From assembly GCA_051453625.1 (NCBI GenBank), contig JBOZIK010000001.1:250636977-250670265 (forward strand): DNA of 33,289 nucleotides, written 5' to 3'. Positions 32,517 through 33,289 of the stretch are shown piece after piece; the stretch's first letter is position 1; every line of letters begins with the position of its first letter. Below the pieces are notes generated by a model, which did no database searches, had not been told where the DNA came from, and saw only the letters and a list, made by a program, of their open reading frames with translations. Origin of the DNA: Welwitschia mirabilis (lineage: Eukaryota > Gnetophyta > Gnetopsida > Welwitschiales). Both the position numbers and the translations under genes were made by a program.

Positions 32517-32778
32517 TGTTAAATGAGGATGATATGGAATAAATATGATATAGAATGATATTACTACCACAATTTTGTTTTTATTTTGCTATTCAGAATA
32601 TGTTGTTATTTTCCTACTTTTTAGTCCCACATTATTTAGGGATTACTGTTGAAAGGACATATGTCCTATAAATAAGTGGCGAATATACTCCTTTAAATCA
32701 TCCAGAATTTGAATAAATATTATTATTTTCTCTACACCTTTGTGTGTTATTTACTTTCGGTTGTTTGCTTTTGCAACA
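32517..32778 (+). repeat. Copia-type LTR, plus strand
   Basis: The 262-bp segment starts TGTTAAATGAGG and ends TTTGCAACA, giving TG...CA termini. Inside, CTATAAATAAG at 32666-32676 is a good TATA box and AATAAA at 32712-32717 lies 45 bp downstream, the compact U3-R layout of short Copia LTRs. Directly after it, at 32782-32794, TGGTTCTCAGCGC looks like a mutated Met-tRNA primer site (consensus TGGTATCAGAGC), followed by GTGCTGTGAAC, a usual continuation in Copia leaders. This would make it a 5' LTR; its partner lies outside the window. Confidence 0.7.
32667..32674 (+). promoter_or_regulatory. TATA box of the Copia LTR
   Basis: TATAAATA in the middle of the LTR, with a poly-A signal 45 bp downstream. 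Spacing fits an LTR U3 promoter driving a plus-strand transcript into the repeat region to the right. Confidence 0.6.
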
Positions 32779-32805
32779 ATCTGGTTCTCAGCGCGTGCTG
32801 TGAAC

Positions 32806-32975
32806 NNNNNNNNNNNNNNNNNNNNNNNNNNNNNNNNNNNNNNNNNNNNNNNNNNNNNNNNNNNNNNNNNNNNNNNNNNNNNNNNNNNNNNNNNNNNNNN
32901 NNNNNNNNNNNNNNNNNNNNNNNNNNNNNNNNNNNNNNNNNNNNNNNNNNNNNNNNNNNNNNNNNNNNNNNNNNN
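32806..32975. other. Assembly gap, 170 N
   Basis: The unknown bases separate the LTR and primer site from the 108-bp repeat array. The size may be an estimate. The start of the repeat-bearing frame is hidden here. Confidence 0.99.
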
Positions 32976-33289
32976 ATGGAATGGGTAGTTCTGCCATCTC
33001 CGAATGCCCAGTTTAAAGGTTTTAATAAAGATGAAACATTAGATGCTGTCTTAGTGTTGCGGTTATGAAAGAACATTTACTCTAAGGAACAGGTAGACCT
33101 GCCACCCCTGGAAATCCATCTTGAAGTTTCTGATGAAGATGAAACATTGGGTGTTATCTCAGTGTTGCAGTTATGAAATAACATTCACTCTAGGAAATGG
33201 ATAGATCTACCACCCTCGGAAGCCTACCTTGAAGGTTCTCATGGAGACGAAACATTAAGTGTCATCTCAGTGCCACGGTTACAAAAGAA
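32976..33289 (+). repeat. In-frame tandem repeat of 108 bp (36 codons), almost three copies, running off the window
   Basis: Units start at about 32988, 33096 and 33204, so the period is exactly 108 bp twice. Translated in frame, each unit carries a (V/I)xLPxxE-like start (LPSPNAQ, LPPLEIH, LPPSEAY), a (D/G)DETL core (KDETLDAV, EDETLGVI, GDETLSVI) and a VLxL or VPRL end. NIYSKEQV, NIHSRKWI-type residues then lead into the next unit. Units one and two have TGA after the final Leu while unit three has CAA at the same codon, which points to an ancestral CGA (Arg). The unit length being a multiple of three, with conserved acidic core, suggests a repeat protein that was once translated. Family not recognised. 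Confidence 0.85.

Noticed and set aside
32709-33076. Open frames spanning 32709-33076 on both strands
   Set aside because: They cross the 170-N gap. Only the plus-strand part after 32976 is meaningful, as part of the 36-codon repeat.

Overview
This is an AT-rich plant nuclear window. It is dominated by old, heavily mutated LTR retrotransposons, with one recognisable host gene relic: a broken cytochrome P450 of the plant A-type (CYP71-clan, CYP76-like) at about 13.4-15.0 kb. The P450 is visibly richer in G and C than anything around it. The elements are long, deeply decayed and full of C-to-T/G-to-A type stops. That fits a large plant genome that keeps its retrotransposons for a long time, and a gymnosperm is my best guess, but nothing in the window proves it. 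I see no tRNA or rRNA gene, no CRISPR array and no intact protein-coding gene.

Layout. 1-4983 is the internal region of a minus-strand Ty3/gypsy element (right to left: primer-binding site, gag, protease end, reverse transcriptase, RNase H, integrase zinc domain), running off the left edge. From 4984 its 5' LTR should extend rightward. From there to about 12.6 kb I recognise nothing firm. 12.6-13.38 kb holds diverged tandem copies of a unit of about 202 bp that run up to the P450 start. 13421-14995 is the P450 pseudogene, with two in-frame stops and a lost I-helix core. 15.06-15.9 kb is a plus-strand Copia fragment (short LTR candidate, primer-binding site, gag) in the P450 3' flank. 15.9-17.8 kb is a minus-strand Copia RT-RNase H fragment.

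18888-27678 is a nearly complete, dead SIRE/Maximus-type Copia element on the plus strand. It has paired LTRs of about 1.1-1.25 kb, a Met-tRNA-type primer site, gag, protease, integrase, RT, RNase H, an extra ORF relic between pol and the 3' LTR, and a polypurine tract. 27.7-30.3 kb is minus-strand Copia gag-protease-integrase. Together with the RT-RNase H piece on the other side, it may be an older Copia split by the SIRE element. At the right end, a plus-strand Copia LTR (32517-32778, TG...CA, with TATA and poly-A signals) is followed, after a gap, by an in-frame 108-bp (36-codon) tandem repeat that runs off the window. I do not recognise that repeat, and it is the most novel-looking coding pattern here.

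Assembly quality is limited. There are five runs of N. Three of them are linked to near-identical duplicated flanking sequence (70, 64 and 105 bp), and one lies beside an abnormal C-rich block, so local duplications near gaps should not be read as biology without checking. Coordinates of decayed element domains are approximate because I read them by eye through frameshifts and stops.
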